64,000 nt of DNA. Origin: Botrytis cinerea B05.10 (Eukaryota; Ascomycota; Leotiomycetes; Helotiales; Sclerotiniaceae). Positions 35,023 through 46,842 of this stretch are shown piece by piece. The DNA lies in assembly GCF_000143535.2 (NCBI RefSeq), contig NC_037325.1:1054001-1118000 (forward strand), read 5' to 3'. Numbering within the stretch: position 1 is the stretch's first letter; each line of letters begins with the position of its first letter. The notes under the pieces are model-generated. The model was not told the DNA's origin and searched no databases. It saw only the letters and a program-made list of their open reading frames with translations. The translations under genes were made by a program, and so were the position numbers.

Positions 35023-36941
35023 TCAAACAAGCGCTCTCCCCTTCCTTCCACAATCTCTCTTCCACTCCTCCATCCACTTCTTTACAAACTTAATCTCCTG
35101 GCTCTGTACTTTCTTAATTGTCTTTGGAGGAAAGCTCTTAGTGGTCTCGTTTGCAAAAACTCCATTTTCATCCCAATGATGTACCGCTCCTTCGATCAAG
35201 ATGAAAGGTTGGTCAATGGTTGAGGTGCGATTATGTGCGGTAGTATTGAAAGGCGAAGCGTGAGGAGTAGCCGGACGCCAAACATCTTGTTCGCCATCGA
35301 TATATGCCAATCTTGGGTACGTGAGATCGAAACCACCGTATTTGTTAATATTTTCAACAGCCGGGGGAGTTGTGATGTTGAAAGATTCAGCACAGATGAT
35401 TGAAAGGTAGGGAAGATCAATTGTTCGAGAGAGGAGAGGAAGTTGATTTGCGGGGACGGAAGCACCGTTTTGAAGGTATCCCCATTCGGTACAGTATTGA
35501 TAAGGCCAGAGACGCCAGTCTTGAGATGCATCATCTTGTGCGTAGAAAGTAGAATTATGGGTCGAGTAGCAAGAATCTTGGTTGGGGGAACAATCACCGT
35601 AGTTAGTGGCAGTGTAATCTGAGAATTTGTTAGTGTGTGTAGATACAAGAGAAATTTGGACGGAAGTTCTTACCAGTCAACCAACCAATCCAATTTAAAT
35701 ATGGGATTGTCAAGCTGTTGAGCTGAGAACCATAACCACCCTTCGTGAGCAACTTTTGGACTTCCGTTGTAGAGCTGTTCAAGTTTGGCCAAAGAAGCTT
35801 TTTACTAGTAACATTACCACAGTAGTAATCAAAATATGGTGTTCCTTCAAGTTCTGGGTCCCAGTTTTTGCTTTGCCATTCCCACATTCCGTACATGACT
35901 ACCGACATGAAATCATTGGTATAAGTAATATTTGGAAGTCCCCAGACGGATTTAAGTTCTTGGACAAGAGCGGTGTTGTTTTCTTGTCCAATGACAATGT
36001 TGTCCATAGAGTTGGTGATGAGTTGGGTATTCTTGATACATTTTTGATCGGCATAGACGCGGATGGGCTCAAAGTAATCCCAGTAATCGTAGATGGCTTC
36101 AACGACACCACTGGAAGAAATTGTTCCTAATCACGTGTTAGTCACATTATTTTTTGCGTTTAGGAATTTGAGGAAGAATGAAATCAACGTACCCCAGAAA
36201 GTATCAGGATATAACTTTCTCAAGAAAGCGTTGAAGGCACCAGCATAGGAACCTCCATACCCAATGTAAGCCACATTTGGCGCAGTCAAATTTTGATCTT
36301 CCAAGCCCGGAAAGACGATATTCCTAGCAAAATAAACCTCATCCATCAATGCCTGTTCGGTAGTCAAGAATCTTAAATTCTCTGTTGAGAAATCTGGGGT
36401 TGGGATGCTTTGACCATAATAACGATGTTCAAGCACGACACCAATACCATTTGTTGCAACAGCCAATTGATGTAATATCCCCTTCTGCAAGAATGGCAAT
36501 CGACCTTCGGCATCTGTTTCTCCTGACTGAAGAACGATTACTGGGCCACCAGGTTTATAATAGGTGGCGTCGAACCAATAGCGGAGAGGAAAGGTTCCAT
36601 TGCTATGAGGTTCATAGCGAGATTCGTTGTGAAAGTAATCAATTGGGACGGTGAGATTGTAGGTTGGGTAGAGGAGAGAAGGATCAACGTCGTCACGCTT
36701 GGCTAGTGCTAGTTCTCGACGGGAAATGGTGGTTCTCTAGTTGTGGGCATTAGTTTGGAATTATGTGGATGTCAGAGGCTGATAAATGCGGGAAGACTGT
36801 GGGAATGAGGGAATGTGGAGAGAGAGTAAAAGGGATGCTTACGCTTCGTTTCCGATCAACACCGTTTGGATATAATTGATGTGAGAACACGCATTGGAAG
36901 AAGGCGAAAATGGCACAAACTGTATAGAATGTGGAAACCAT
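35023..36941 (-). CDS. Secreted serine carboxypeptidase, S28 family
   Basis: Four exons on the minus strand, 36941-36843, 36736-36193, 36126-35674 and 35618-35023, give 563 aa with all phases consistent. The signal peptide is MVSTFYTVCAIFAFFQCVFS. The S28 pattern is clear: PVIVLQSGETDAEG, the LEHRYYGQS segment, the nucleophile Ser in GYGGSYAGA (about residue 196), the Asp in DGEQDVWR (about 477) and the His in GAVHHWDENG (about 512). Many N-x-S/T sites indicate glycosylation. The family (prolyl carboxypeptidase, DPP7, fungal AnPEP-type) cleaves after Pro or at N-terminal dipeptides in acidic surroundings; which specificity applies here cannot be told. It may work alongside the deuterolysin 4 kb away in extracellular protein breakdown, but the two genes are not divergent or co-operonic. 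Confidence 0.93.
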
Positions 36942-38674
36942 GGTTGTGAATTGTTTGATATTGTATTGTCTTTGGTAGATTTGTGACCCTCGAGGATTTC
37001 TTTATGTAGAAACCCAAGGAGATCCCAAGTTTCTTGATACGGCGAAAAGACCTAGATGGGCTTTGCTGTACACGATGTCAGTTCCACAACTTCCACCGTA
37101 GAGTTTGACTGAAACTGTTTTTTCTTTGCAAACTGGGTGACTGCCACATTCCAAGTACATCAATCACACGTTTCTACTAGCACCGTGGCGATGAAGAGTG
37201 TGAGTGGCTGGAGGTGAATAGAAGAAAAAGGGAATACGTACCCGACCACGAGAAATCCAGTGACTCCTTCCAATTCAAGTCAGTGCAATTGATTTCAATC
37301 GAGTCCCTCTCTCACAATCCGTCTACTTCCAACATCCTCACGAATGGCGACATTATGTCTCTTTATATCATCCATACCTACCCTAACCCGAGCTACCCAT
37401 GTCCATCTACATCACCTACATGCAAATGAGAGCAAGATGTTCATCCGCAAGTTCCAGATCAAGAAGGTGTGCACCGTCGTATCACACTGGCGTGCAGATT
37501 ATTCAAAGCAGAGACAAATGAAGTACGCAGTAGTACGAGTTATGTGGGCAAAATCCTAATTAGTAGTCCTTTCCTGTTATCGGCTCATTCTAGGTTTGCA
37601 TCGTCAAAGTGGAGATGGTCTTATCGTGGAATGAGTGGTGATTGGGTTGGCATTACATATTGCCACGATATGGATGTTGCCATGATGCTGCCATGATATT
37701 GGCTGTGACTTTGGGACCTTCTTCTTTGAGAATGGTTTCCGAGACGGTTCCTGGACTTGTGGCTCGTGTAGATGTGTACGAAGCATTGGATGACACAACA
37801 CAGACAGACGAGACAGAGTATAAAACTAATGAGTGAGGGGAAGGTGGTGGATGCGTGGATGGATAAATCAGAGGTTGGGATATGCTTTTGAGTCCCACTT
37901 TGATTGACAGGAATGATTGTGATTGGTGAGGATTTCCTCCGTCTATCGATTGGTCAATTCTTGTTTCTTCTCTGGAAATATTTTGATACTCCATATAACA
38001 ACAACATCAAGAGCAACGTCAAAGGACAAGAACAATACGAAGAGTATTCCGAAATGGATGAGGTCTAATATTGTTCCATGATCCATTCGATAGCCATTGC
38101 TTCTTCTTTCTATCTGAATCGTTGTTTGACTCACACATACCCGTACCCCTATTGAGGATATTGCTCCAGCGTCTGGTTTAGGAGTCTTGATGGTTTGCTG
38201 ATATACATGTGTGTGTTTTGTGTCTTTCCATGCATCTTGCTCCCAGTCTCTGAGGAGCTCGTTAGATTTATGGAATCTAATTGGAATTCCCAAACAATCA
38301 AGACGTGATTTGGTTTGGCAATCTGGTTCTCAGGGCTCTGCGGTATCGCTCAATACCATTGACTCTTTCTTGGATTTTCCCAGCAATCTAAATTATTCGT
38401 CCTGGCGGGCAGTGCAAAGTCGTCGCACGAGAATTCGCCTATCATGGTTTCTTATCTTCACGTGCATCAGGATCCTCCGTGTCAGCCCCCTAATCGCGTT
38501 TTCCGTATTCTATCTTCCCATTCAAGAGTTCTACTCAGGACAGGAGAGAATTTAGGAGAAACTTTCCTTGATATCACGCTATTAGCTTGACCACCCGTGC
38601 AGCTTCTATGTCGTCCTATCCCATGAGTTCAAAACAATTACGTAATTACAACGTGCGACGATTATCAAGTTGAA
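36942..38674. other. Intergenic region, mostly without genes
   Basis: It is the upstream region of both the minus-strand S28 gene and the plus-strand HET gene. The only frame I would note is the short minus-strand one at 37943-38293 (listed separately). Several other short frames show no features. Confidence 0.45.
37943..38293 (-). CDS. Possible small single-pass membrane protein
   Basis: A 116-codon frame opens MGIPIRFHKSNELLRDWEQD, has a polar middle and ends with one long hydrophobic segment (LIHFGILFVLFLSFDVALDV) followed by a short basic tail (KIFPEKKQELTNR), the layout of a tail-anchored protein. I recognise no family and see no diagnostic promoter. It could equally be a chance frame. 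Confidence 0.28.
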   Translation of the reverse strand: MGIPIRFHKSNELLRDWEQDAWKDTKHTHVYQQTIKTPKPDAGAISSIGVRVCVSQTTIQIERRSNGYRMDHGTILDLIHFGILFVLFLSFDVALDVVVIWSIKIFPEKKQELTNR

Positions 38675-40432
38675 ATGCGTCTACTCAATGTCCACACGCG
38701 TCGATTGAAAGACTTCATTGCCACCAAAATTCCCAGATATGCCATTCTATCTCACACTTGGGGTGGGGATGAGGTACTTTTTCAAGATCTCGCCAATTCT
38801 AAACACAAAACGAAGAATGGTTACGCGAAAATCGAAGGTTGCTGCCGGCAGGCTATCATTGATGGCTTTGACTTCGTTTGGATAGATACTTGCTGTATTG
38901 ACAAGAGCAGCAGTGCCGAATTGTCCGAATCTATCAATTCCATGTATGCTTGGTATGAGAAAGCTGCTGTATGTTATATCTACCTGATAGATGTTCCGTC
39001 CGGCCAGGATCCATATGAAATCGGTTCAGCGTTTCGAAAAAGTCGTTGGTTTACTCGGGGTTGGACATTACAGGAATTGCTTGCGCCTAGCAAGATTGTC
39101 TTCTTTGATCGGGAGTGGGATATGATTTTCAATGACTCCATAATGGCCAAACACGAAGACAGAAAGTCACGGAGGGCGGATCTTCCAAGAGAACGCATGG
39201 TCCTACTTGAAGAAATCACGGGCATTGGGGCTAAGTACTTTGAAATTGAGTTTGGAGAAGCTAGCGCCCAAATCGCTAGTGGTTGTAAATTTTCGTGGGC
39301 TGCCATGCGAGAAACAACTCGACCAGAAGATGCCGCCTATTGTCTACTAGGCCTCTTACAAGTCAATATGCCGTTGCTATATGGAGAAGGGATTAAGGCA
39401 TTTCAACGCTTACAAGAGGAAGTCCTCAAAAAGAACCAAGATCTCAGTATTCTCGCTTGGGGATTTGATATGACTTGGCGAGAGACTTCGTTACGGACAA
39501 ACATGGGTTTACGCTCTTATGGTATTTTGGCGCCGTCATCTCATTATTTCAAAAAGTTCCCTGTTTCTCTCTCAAAATTTGATAATCACTTAAAATTGGC
39601 TACTCATTCTATGATGACAAACTTGGGGTTAAACATAAACTTACCTCTGATGTGTATCAGTTCATCGCTAGGTATTTATCTTGCTTTCATCAGTGGATGG
39701 GCAGTTGCAAGGCTTGGGAACAAGCACGAAGCATTCGTCTTACCTCTGCTAAAACGAGAAGATCAACTTTTCGAACGTCTTCCTGGAAGCCCGCCCGTCA
39801 TTTCCGTCACGTTAACCAAAGGATCAAATCGAAAAATCAAATGGAAATCAATATATCTCATTGAACCCAAAAGCTCACCCTCGACTTGGAAGTCCCGAAA
39901 TATCAACCCAATCAACGATCTGGATTTCTTATTTTTTCATCCTACTCAATACACCAATGAACAGTCCGGCTTTCAATTATATCATAACCAGATGAGCCGC
40001 GCCGGGTTTTCAGTAAGAAGTGTATTTCCGCCTGGGTTTAAAGACTCGGCGTCCCATCTCACATGGGAATCGCTGTCGAGAAATTTTGAAATCGTCTTAG
40101 TTCTCTCGAGGAATGTTACCGAGTGCTGCATCGTTTACATCAAGGGACGAACCACGAGCAGACACCGTATCCGAATAAGCAAAATGGCGATTGCACGTAG
40201 TGAGCCCTCGCTTGCGGCATGGCAATGGCCGCATAACCTCGCTATGACGGTAGACTCAACGGATCTGGAGTGGGCTTCCACTGTGAGCTTTGATTCTGAC
40301 CCGGATAGAAAAAGTGAGTGTGCGTCGCTGGAGTTGAGCACGGGAGTGGCGAGTTGGCATGGAAATTTCGTGGGGATCGTTATCAATCATCGTGTGCGAG
40401 CTCGGCGACAGAATATTGGAATTGCGCTTTGA
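38675..40432 (+). CDS. HET-domain protein (heterokaryon incompatibility type)
   Basis: A single exon of 585 aa. The N-terminal HET domain spans about residues 1-165: MRLLNVHTRRL, YAILSHTWGGDEVLFQDL, VWIDTCCIDKSSSAELSES, INSMYAWYEKAAVCYIYL and RWFTRGWTLQELLAPSKIVF are all canonical blocks. The region following it has the usual TRPEDAAYCLLGLL...PLLYGEG segment seen in HET-E/HET-D relatives. The C-terminal part (about 290-585) is not recognisable, and no NACHT, WD40 or ankyrin repeats follow, so this is a stand-alone HET protein. HET domains execute programmed cell death after non-self recognition between hyphae, and the fold is TIR-like. The trigger for this one is unknown. There is no obvious sensor gene next door. 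Confidence 0.92.
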   Translation: MRLLNVHTRRLKDFIATKIPRYAILSHTWGGDEVLFQDLANSKHKTKNGYAKIEGCCRQAIIDGFDFVWIDTCCIDKSSSAELSESINSMYAWYEKAAVCYIYLIDVPSGQDPYEIGSAFRKSRWFTRGWTLQELLAPSKIVFFDREWDMIFNDSIMAKHEDRKSRRADLPRERMVLLEEITGIGAKYFEIEFGEASAQIASGCKFSWAAMRETTRPEDAAYCLLGLLQVNMPLLYGEGIKAFQRLQEEVLKKNQDLSILAWGFDMTWRETSLRTNMGLRSYGILAPSSHYFKKFPVSLSKFDNHLKLATHSMMTNLGLNINLPLMCISSSLGIYLAFISGWAVARLGNKHEAFVLPLLKREDQLFERLPGSPPVISVTLTKGSNRKIKWKSIYLIEPKSSPSTWKSRNINPINDLDFLFFHPTQYTNEQSGFQLYHNQMSRAGFSVRSVFPPGFKDSASHLTWESLSRNFEIVLVLSRNVTECCIVYIKGRTTSRHRIRISKMAIARSEPSLAAWQWPHNLAMTVDSTDLEWASTVSFDSDPDRKSECASLELSTGVASWHGNFVGIVINHRVRARRQNIGIAL

Positions 40433-40510
40433 AAATGAGAATCTTTATGTGGGTTATTAAGTACATAGATCAGCAACTATTATATGAGTGCTGTTGGCGT
40501 TGGGGAGGGT

Positions 40511-40530
40511 GGGGGGGGGGGGGGGGGGGG
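40511..40530. repeat. Poly-G homopolymer (20 bases)
   Basis: An uninterrupted G run about 80 bases downstream of the HET gene stop. Its true length may differ because long G runs are error-prone. Confidence 0.85.
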
Positions 40531-41055
40531 AGTATATTTTTTTGTTCAAATGGAGATGGATTTGGAGTATTGGCCTGGAACGACTCATGAGGAATAGTGT
40601 GAAAACCTCACACTTACACTCCCGTTTCTCAAGCAACAAAAGTATAATTACTGGGTGCATATACATAGGTGTTGAAACATTTTCGTTTTTTTTACACTTC
40701 CCACCCCATTGAGATGGAGCGTGATGGGAAATTTCTCTTCTCTTCTGATATCAATATGTATATATAATATCAATATAATATACCCATGAAATCAAAATCA
40801 ATCTTCTTCTCATTCCTACTCCTACTGCATTATGGATGTTCTTCAATCTTCAAATCATGTATGTTACATATATCGAGATTCCACTCGCTTAAGCGTCTTG
40901 GTTAATTAATACTCGAGGTATGATGTCGTACTTGGTATCTCAATCGTCATCAGTGTGGATTCAGAATTTGTGATGGTTTAGGATGGATGGGATAGACTTG
41001 GGGTATCTGTCTATTTGATGGGGGATGGGATCGTTTGAAGATTTTTTCGAGGATG

Positions 41056-41105
41056 TGGATGGATGGATGGATGGATGGATGGATGGATGGATGGATGGAT
41101 GGATG
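41056..41105. repeat. GGAT tetranucleotide array
   Basis: About twelve tandem GGAT units, non-coding. Confidence 0.9.
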
Positions 41106-41322
41106 CTTGTGTTTTTGTTGTGTGTTTGTTGATGGAGTTTTGGGTGGAGCTGTGAGGGTGTGAGGATGGAGTGTGGTGTGCTGTGCTGTGGTGTGATTGA
41201 TGGGATTGATATGATTTGTGGTAACCATACCTACTGTATGTACCTCCCCATCAGAAGACTTAATTTAATCGTACATAATTATTATAGATAGTTAACTAAG
41301 TGGAAGGAAAAATAGATAAGTG

Positions 41323-41349
41323 GGAGAGAGAGAGAGAGAGAGAGAGAGA
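41323..41349. repeat. GA dinucleotide array
   Basis: About thirteen GA units in non-coding DNA. Confidence 0.9.
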
Positions 41350-42140
41350 ATTGTTCTAGCCAGCAGTTAATTTAGCTGTATTTACTATTTACTATTTACT
41401 ATTTACCATTGACTATTGACTATTCACGACCCATTCATCAAGTGACTGACTGATCCATCACTTTCACCCTCCTTCCCTAGCAGGGAGCACGTAAGGATAA
41501 AGCCTGCACCCAAACCCTTCCAGATACGCAACAAAAAAGTGTCAGAGATGGTGAGTGGACAGGTGGGCGAATGAGATGGAGAAGTACGAGCTTGTAGTTT
41601 GGACGGGATGGGAGAGTGATGTAATGCAATGGATTACCGGGTTGTGTTCGTAGTAGGGATGGAGTAGATCGGCTGTGTTATGTTCTGTTATGTTGTGATG
41701 CGGGGATGTGGGATGTGGGATGTGGGATGTGGGATTTGGGGTGCAGGGTTGGTTTACGTAGGAAGGAGTCTAGCACGTGTCTACTTCTAGGTACTTTGGG
41801 AGGAGAGAGGAGAGGGTGGGATTTAGGGGGGGTGGGTTTGGAGAATGGAATGGAGGATTGGAGAGGAGGAGGAATTTGCAGTGTGTATGTTATATAGTAC
41901 ATAGTATACGGTATATAGAGCAAGATTTGGAATATTGGATAGTCGTCAAAGTGGTATCAAAAATTCATCTCATAAATCTAGCTTTCAAGACAATTTCAGT
42001 GCAATTCCCAAAACATTGATTTAATAGGTATGCGCAAGCAAACACGCCAGGCAACAATTGAAAAACTCCTAGAATCCCTTGACACTTCCATCCTCTGCTA
42101 TCCGATTATCTAGGCTCGTTCTGTCATTCAACTCACCCAT

Positions 42141-42781
42141 CTATTTCTTTCCCTGGAAATTATAAACCAATCTGATCTTCAACACCTCAGATCCCTTCTT
42201 AACCACCACTCTCCGGGTATAATATCTTTTGCCATCAATAATCGCGAATCCCCAAACCTGATGTGCCGTCCATCCCTTCTCCTCATTCACAGCAGAATTC
42301 TGCACATGTCTCTGACCGTCAGGACCACTATTTTCCTCCTCTCCCTCTAACCATCCGTCTCTCAAAAACGCATCATCATCAATTTCGGCAACTTGTTCCA
42401 GAGTACAAAAACGGGATTGCGCCGCGAGTTTTCCGAAAAGATGATCTTCGTGCGTGCGAACTACCCAATCGAGTGTTCGATATTCCGAGGTACCTTTGAG
42501 TCCACCGGTCGCCGTTTGATCAATGTCGATGTGTGGAATTTGGTTTTCGTCAATGTATTGTTTGACGTGGAGAGTGACGGTGGCGAGGGAGATGGCTTTG
42601 CGCGTAAACCAGCCTATGCCTTGTAGAGCAAGGACGGCGTCGGTATCGTCGGAGAGGGTTTTGTTCTAAGTGGTGTTAGGGAATGAGGGTTGGAACGGGG
42701 TGGATGAGATCAAAGGGAGTTTCTTACCATAACCCAATCTCCACCTAGATCCTTCAACGTGACTTCGGGTCCGGCTGCCAT
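42141..42781 (-). CDS. Small conserved ascomycete protein, lipocalin-like
   Basis: Two exons on the minus strand, 42781-42728 and 42665-42141, give 192 aa; the second exon is open throughout but has few Met codons. The start MAAGPEVTLKDLGGDWVM leads straight into NKTLSDDTDAVLALQGIGWF. The rest has alternating beta-strand character (ATVTLHVKQYIDE, HIDIDQTATGGLKG, EYRTLDWVVRTHED, QVWGFAIIDGKRYYTRRVVV) ending VLKIRLVYNFQGKK. This is the look of a small beta-barrel binding protein of the lipocalin/FABP type, with no signal peptide. I recall similar hypothetical proteins across ascomycetes. The ligand and role are unknown; the fold is an inference. Confidence 0.75.
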
Positions 42782-43985
42782 TGTATGGTTTGTATTGAGA
42801 GTTTGTTGTTGGTTGTCGACGTTGTTTCTGATAAGATGGGCGCTTTGGATATTAAGCGGGGTAAGTAGCTGCGAGGGGATGCAGAAGTTCCGTATTGTAC
42901 CCAGGTAGGTAGATTTGGCGATATGCAGGATAAACAGATAGCAAAAACGCAATACTCAAGCAGGGAAAAGAACAATGTTCGAGGAAAGAACAAACAATCA
43001 AAAGGAAATGCACTTCCATACTTATATCTCTCAATGCCTAGGCGCCCCATGGCGCCATGTCTTGTACCTGCAGAAAGTCTAAGTCTCAAAGTGTCAAAAT
43101 CACAAGCACTGGCACCTGTTTGTGCTTTTGATACGGACGGGATGTCCTATCACCTCGGTACGTGCTGACTTGATGTGACATGAATTGTGGAGGAATCGGC
43201 TCACATGTGTTTGCGGCTTCGTTTTATCCTTTTGCGAACCGTGCGATGCGAACGTTACCATGGTGGAGCTACCAGAGCTTCTGGATGAGACGGAGGTGGG
43301 ATTCCAGACGGGGAGAAGGGATTCCGACGATTGAGAATCTGATGTTGACGGTGGAGCCATGGCTGCTCCGAAATAGGAACGATCGATGGATTATCTTGAG
43401 CAATGATGTAAGTTGCGAAGGCTTGAGGGACTGGGGTGCATTTATCTTCGTGGTGCCATCCCTCTCGCCGTTTTCTGGATGCATATCATTCACTCCAAGT
43501 GAGATGCGGGCAGAGAGGGGGAAGTAGCGGGTTTGAGTTGCAGACTTTAAACGTTGCCAGCCATTGCAAAAAGACTCAAAAGGCGATGCGAGTCTCTCCT
43601 CCGCCCTCCTCCTCCCTCCTTGGCCTGGCACGAACCCAACTATTGAGGTGTGCCCAGACAGTGTGAACTTATCAAGTTGGAGTTGAGATTTATAACATCT
43701 TCAGCCAATCAAAATGAATGTAATCAGCAACGTCGAGCACAGCTGGGGTTTGTGGATTCTCCGTGCTCCGATATCGATCTCGAGAAATAATTTCTTGCTC
43801 GTACTTGAAGAAGTGGTATTGACTGTTGGGAAAGTGTCCATTGCTTTCATTCTCCATCCGTCTCTGCGTGCAAGAGAAGTACAGAAGAATTCTCATACTT
43901 GTTTGCTTCTTCCGTCCGGAAATTTTCAAGCATCGACAAAGACAACAGTTGAAGTAATTAACTTTACTGCCAACACCCCTCAAAT
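42782..43985. other. Divergent intergenic region between the lipocalin-like gene and ILV3
   Basis: This is a shared upstream region for two divergent genes. Frames at 43180-43527 (plus) and 43269-43631 (minus) overlap each other and show no domain. I see no perfect Leu3 or Gcn4-type site in it; a CCAAT element lies near the ILV3 side. Confidence 0.5.
43705..43709 (+). promoter_or_regulatory. CCAAT element upstream of ILV3
   Basis: A CCAAT pentamer (in GCCAATCA) lies 277 bases upstream of the ILV3 start. In ascomycetes such sites bind the HAP/CBC complex, which controls iron-dependent genes, and DHAD is an Fe-S enzyme. The pentamer is common by chance, so the role is uncertain. Confidence 0.3.
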
Positions 43986-45866
43986 ATGCTCTCACAATTG
44001 AGAACGAGGGCAAATGCCTCTCTTCTCACCTCAAGAAGAGCTTCACAATATGTGTACGTATGTGCAAAGTCGACGCCCTCTCAATTGACTAATTTTGTAT
44101 CCAGGCGCTCTCTATCGTCCACATCCTCTCTCCGCACATCCTCCAATGACTCAGAACCACAGCTCAACAGAACCTCAGCTGCTATCACACAACCAAAATC
44201 ACAAGGTGCTTCGCAGGCAATGTTATATGCCACTGGTATGACCGAGGAAAGATTAAACAAAGCACAAGTTGGTATCTCTTCAGTATGGTGGTCGGGAAAT
44301 CCTTGCAACATGCATCTTTTGGAACTCAACCACAAAGTAAAGGAAGGAGTAGAGAGAGCCGGTTTGGTAGGATATCAATTCAACACCATTGGAGTTTCGG
44401 ACGGTATTTCTATGGGTACAAAGGGTATGAGATACAGTCTTCAGTCAAGAGATTTGATTGCGGATAGTATTGAAACTGTGATGGGTGGTCAATGGTATGA
44501 TGCCAACATTTCGATTCCTGGATGTGACAAGAACATGCCTGGTGTTATGATGGCAATTGGCAGAGTCAACAGACCAGCCCTTATGGTTTATGGTGGTTCT
44601 ATTAAACCAGGGTGTGCCGCAACACAAAACAACGCAGATATCGATATTGTCTCCGCATTCCAAGCCTACGGACAATTCATTACTGGAGAGATTACAGAAG
44701 AACAAAGATTCGATGTTATTCGTCATGCTTGCCCAGGTCAAGGTGCATGTGGTGGAATGTATACCGCAAACACCATGGCATCAGCTATCGAAATTATGGG
44801 AATGACTCTTCCTGGATCTTCTACCAACCCCGCAGATTCAAAGGCCAAATTACTTGAATGCTACGCAGCTGGTGGTGCAATCAAAACTCTTCTCAAGGAG
44901 GACATCAGACCTAGAGATATCATGACAAGACAGGCTTTCGAAAATGCTATGGTTCTTGTTACCATTACTGGAGGATCTACCAACGCTGTTCTTCATCTTA
45001 TTGCTATGGCAGATGCTGTAGGAATCAAGCTCACAATCGATGATTTCCAAGCTGTTTCTGACCGAACACCTTTCCTCGCAGACCTCAAACCATCTGGTAA
45101 ATACGTCTTCAATGATCTTTACAGCATCGGTGGTACTCCTTCTCTTATCAAACTCCTCATCAAGGAAGGTGTCATTGATGGATCAGGAATGACTGTTACT
45201 GGTAAGACCCTTGCTGAGAACGTCAAGGATGTTCGTGATTTCCCATCCGACCAAGAAATTATTCGCCCATTCTCAAACCCCATCAAAAAGTCTGGTCACA
45301 TTCAAATTCTCCGCGGTTCCCTCGCACCAGGTGGATCCGTTGGTAAAATCACCGGTAAAGAAGGATTACGATTCGTTGGAAAAGCTAAGGTTTATGATGC
45401 TGAAAATGATTTCATCGAAGCCCTTGAGCGTGGCGAAATCAAGAAGGGAGAGAAGACCGTTGTAGTCATTCGTTATGAAGGACCAAAGGGTGGACCAGGT
45501 ATGCCAGAAATGTTAAAACCATCCTCGGCAATCATGGGTGCAGGACTTGGAAAGGATGTCGCTCTTATTACCGATGGACGTTTCAGTGGAGGATCTCATG
45601 GATTCTTGATTGGACATATTGTACCAGAGGCACAAGTCGGTGGACCAATTGGATTGGTTAGGGATGGTGATACTATTGTTATTGATGCTGAGACGAGAGT
45701 ATTGGATTTGGAAGTTGAGGGTGGTGAGGAGGAATTGGAGAGGAGGAGAAAAGAATTCGTCGCACCTCCTTTGAAATATACCAAGGGTACTTTGGCGAAA
45801 TACTCGAGATTGGTACAAGATGCTAGTCATGGATGTATTACCGATGGAGAAATCGTTGAGGCATGA
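43986..45866 (+). CDS. ILV3: Dihydroxy-acid dehydratase, mitochondrial
   Basis: Third enzyme of valine/isoleucine synthesis: it dehydrates 2,3-dihydroxy-isovalerate and its methyl-valerate homologue to the 2-oxo acids in the mitochondrial matrix. The N-terminus [20 protein letters not shown] is an Arg/Ser-rich presequence. The Fe-S cluster cysteines are seen in SGNPCNMH (about residue 106), PGCDKNMPG (about 180) and [14 protein letters not shown] (about 255); [11 protein letters not shown] and the [17 protein letters not shown] C-terminus complete the IlvD/Edd family pattern. A 51-base intron (44054-44104, donor GTACGT, TTGACTAAT branch, CCAG acceptor) probably lies in the presequence; being a multiple of three and stop-free it gives 609 aa spliced and 626 unspliced. 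Length fits the family. Confidence 0.96.
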   Translation: MLSQLRTRANASLLTSRRASQYVYVCAKSTPSQLTNFVSRRSLSSTSSLRTSSNDSEPQLNRTSAAITQPKSQGASQAMLYATGMTEERLNKAQVGISSVWWSGNPCNMHLLELNHKVKEGVERAGLVGYQFNTIGVSDGISMGTKGMRYSLQSRDLIADSIETVMGGQWYDANISIPGCDKNMPGVMMAIGRVNRPALMVYGGSIKPGCAATQNNADIDIVSAFQAYGQFITGEITEEQRFDVIRHACPGQGACGGMYTANTMASAIEIMGMTLPGSSTNPADSKAKLLECYAAGGAIKTLLKEDIRPRDIMTRQAFENAMVLVTITGGSTNAVLHLIAMADAVGIKLTIDDFQAVSDRTPFLADLKPSGKYVFNDLYSIGGTPSLIKLLIKEGVIDGSGMTVTGKTLAENVKDVRDFPSDQEIIRPFSNPIKKSGHIQILRGSLAPGGSVGKITGKEGLRFVGKAKVYDAENDFIEALERGEIKKGEKTVVVIRYEGPKGGPGMPEMLKPSSAIMGAGLGKDVALITDGRFSGGSHGFLIGHIVPEAQVGGPIGLVRDGDTIVIDAETRVLDLEVEGGEEELERRRKEFVAPPLKYTKGTLAKYSRLVQDASHGCITDGEIVEA

Positions 45867-46842
45867 GGGATAAGATAATTTTAGATGCACATAGGCGAAG
45901 AAAAGCAGATGACAACAGAGGATGAAAACAAAATGTATACTTCCGGAAAACTCGGTCTGGGGTGACGGGAGTAGAACTGGGGAAATAATATTTCGGTGTT
46001 TTTTTTTTTTTTTGCGATTCATGACTTGGCGTTCTATGATGGAATGGAATGAAATGGAAAAAAAAATATGTTTGAGTCTCAAACAGAAAATAGAAATATG
46101 TGAGAGTCGTGGAAGACTATGTGAATATCCAGTGTCCCAAATTCGAACAAATGAGATGCAAGATTGTTAAACTCGTATGGTATAATTGTAGATCACTCCT
46201 CATCAATCCTATGAGCAAGTGCTCAAAGAGATTCCTCGGTTCTTGATGTCTTATTGTCGGATGAGTTTCTTCTTTTCAAGATCTGTAATATATGCTTAAG
46301 ATTCTTATTTCTCTCGCCCCAATAATTTTCGCTTCCTTTCCTCTCCTCTCCTCTCCTTCCTCTATCTTCTACCAAAGATCGGGTCGCACCCCCGAAAAGT
46401 ATGTTTGGTCGATATCCTTAAGTGATCTGATAGAGATGGTTGGTTGGTTGGTTGCTGCACTTGATTGCACTTGACTGATTTGGGATGGGAGGGGGGTGGA
46501 TTGTTTGGTGTTGTGGTTTGAGGGCTGTCATGTTTGATTTGTGATTCATGAAGGTAGGTTTGAGGGATGAGAATTACATTGGATACTTGGTTGGTTGAAG
46601 CGCTGGTCGTTTTTATTACTATTACTATTACTATTACTCTCGCTGTTATACCTAAAGGTAGGACTCCCCTCCCCCCTCCAAAAAAAGACCTAAACTCCTG
46701 CTATTATACCTCAAAGTATGATCCCCAAAAAAAACACAATCACCCGCTTTTCGATCATCATATCCTCATCCTCATCCCCATATCCACAAATAATTTCTCC
46801 AGAAGAAAATCTCAGCCACAAGCCACCCACTCATTCTCAAAT
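45867..46842. other. Intergenic region between convergent genes
   Basis: No gene supported. A plus-strand frame at 46567-47163 overlaps the 3' end of the minus-strand gene and has biased composition (Ile/Thr then Pro/Leu), so I do not accept it. There is a T-run at about 46001-46013. Confidence 0.5.

Larger units (their letters stand above)
40433..42140. other. Intergenic region rich in simple repeats
   Basis: No gene seen. It contains a 20-base G run, a GGAT array, a GA array, a CTATTTA-type short repeat at about 41381-41406 and a GGGATGT array at about 41702-41735. Frames inside it are compositionally biased by these repeats. Confidence 0.55.

Noticed and set aside
42897..43168. Small plus-strand frame rich in Lys/Ser upstream of ILV3
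   Set aside because: No start context or homology; it lies in the leader of the minus-strand lipocalin-like gene.
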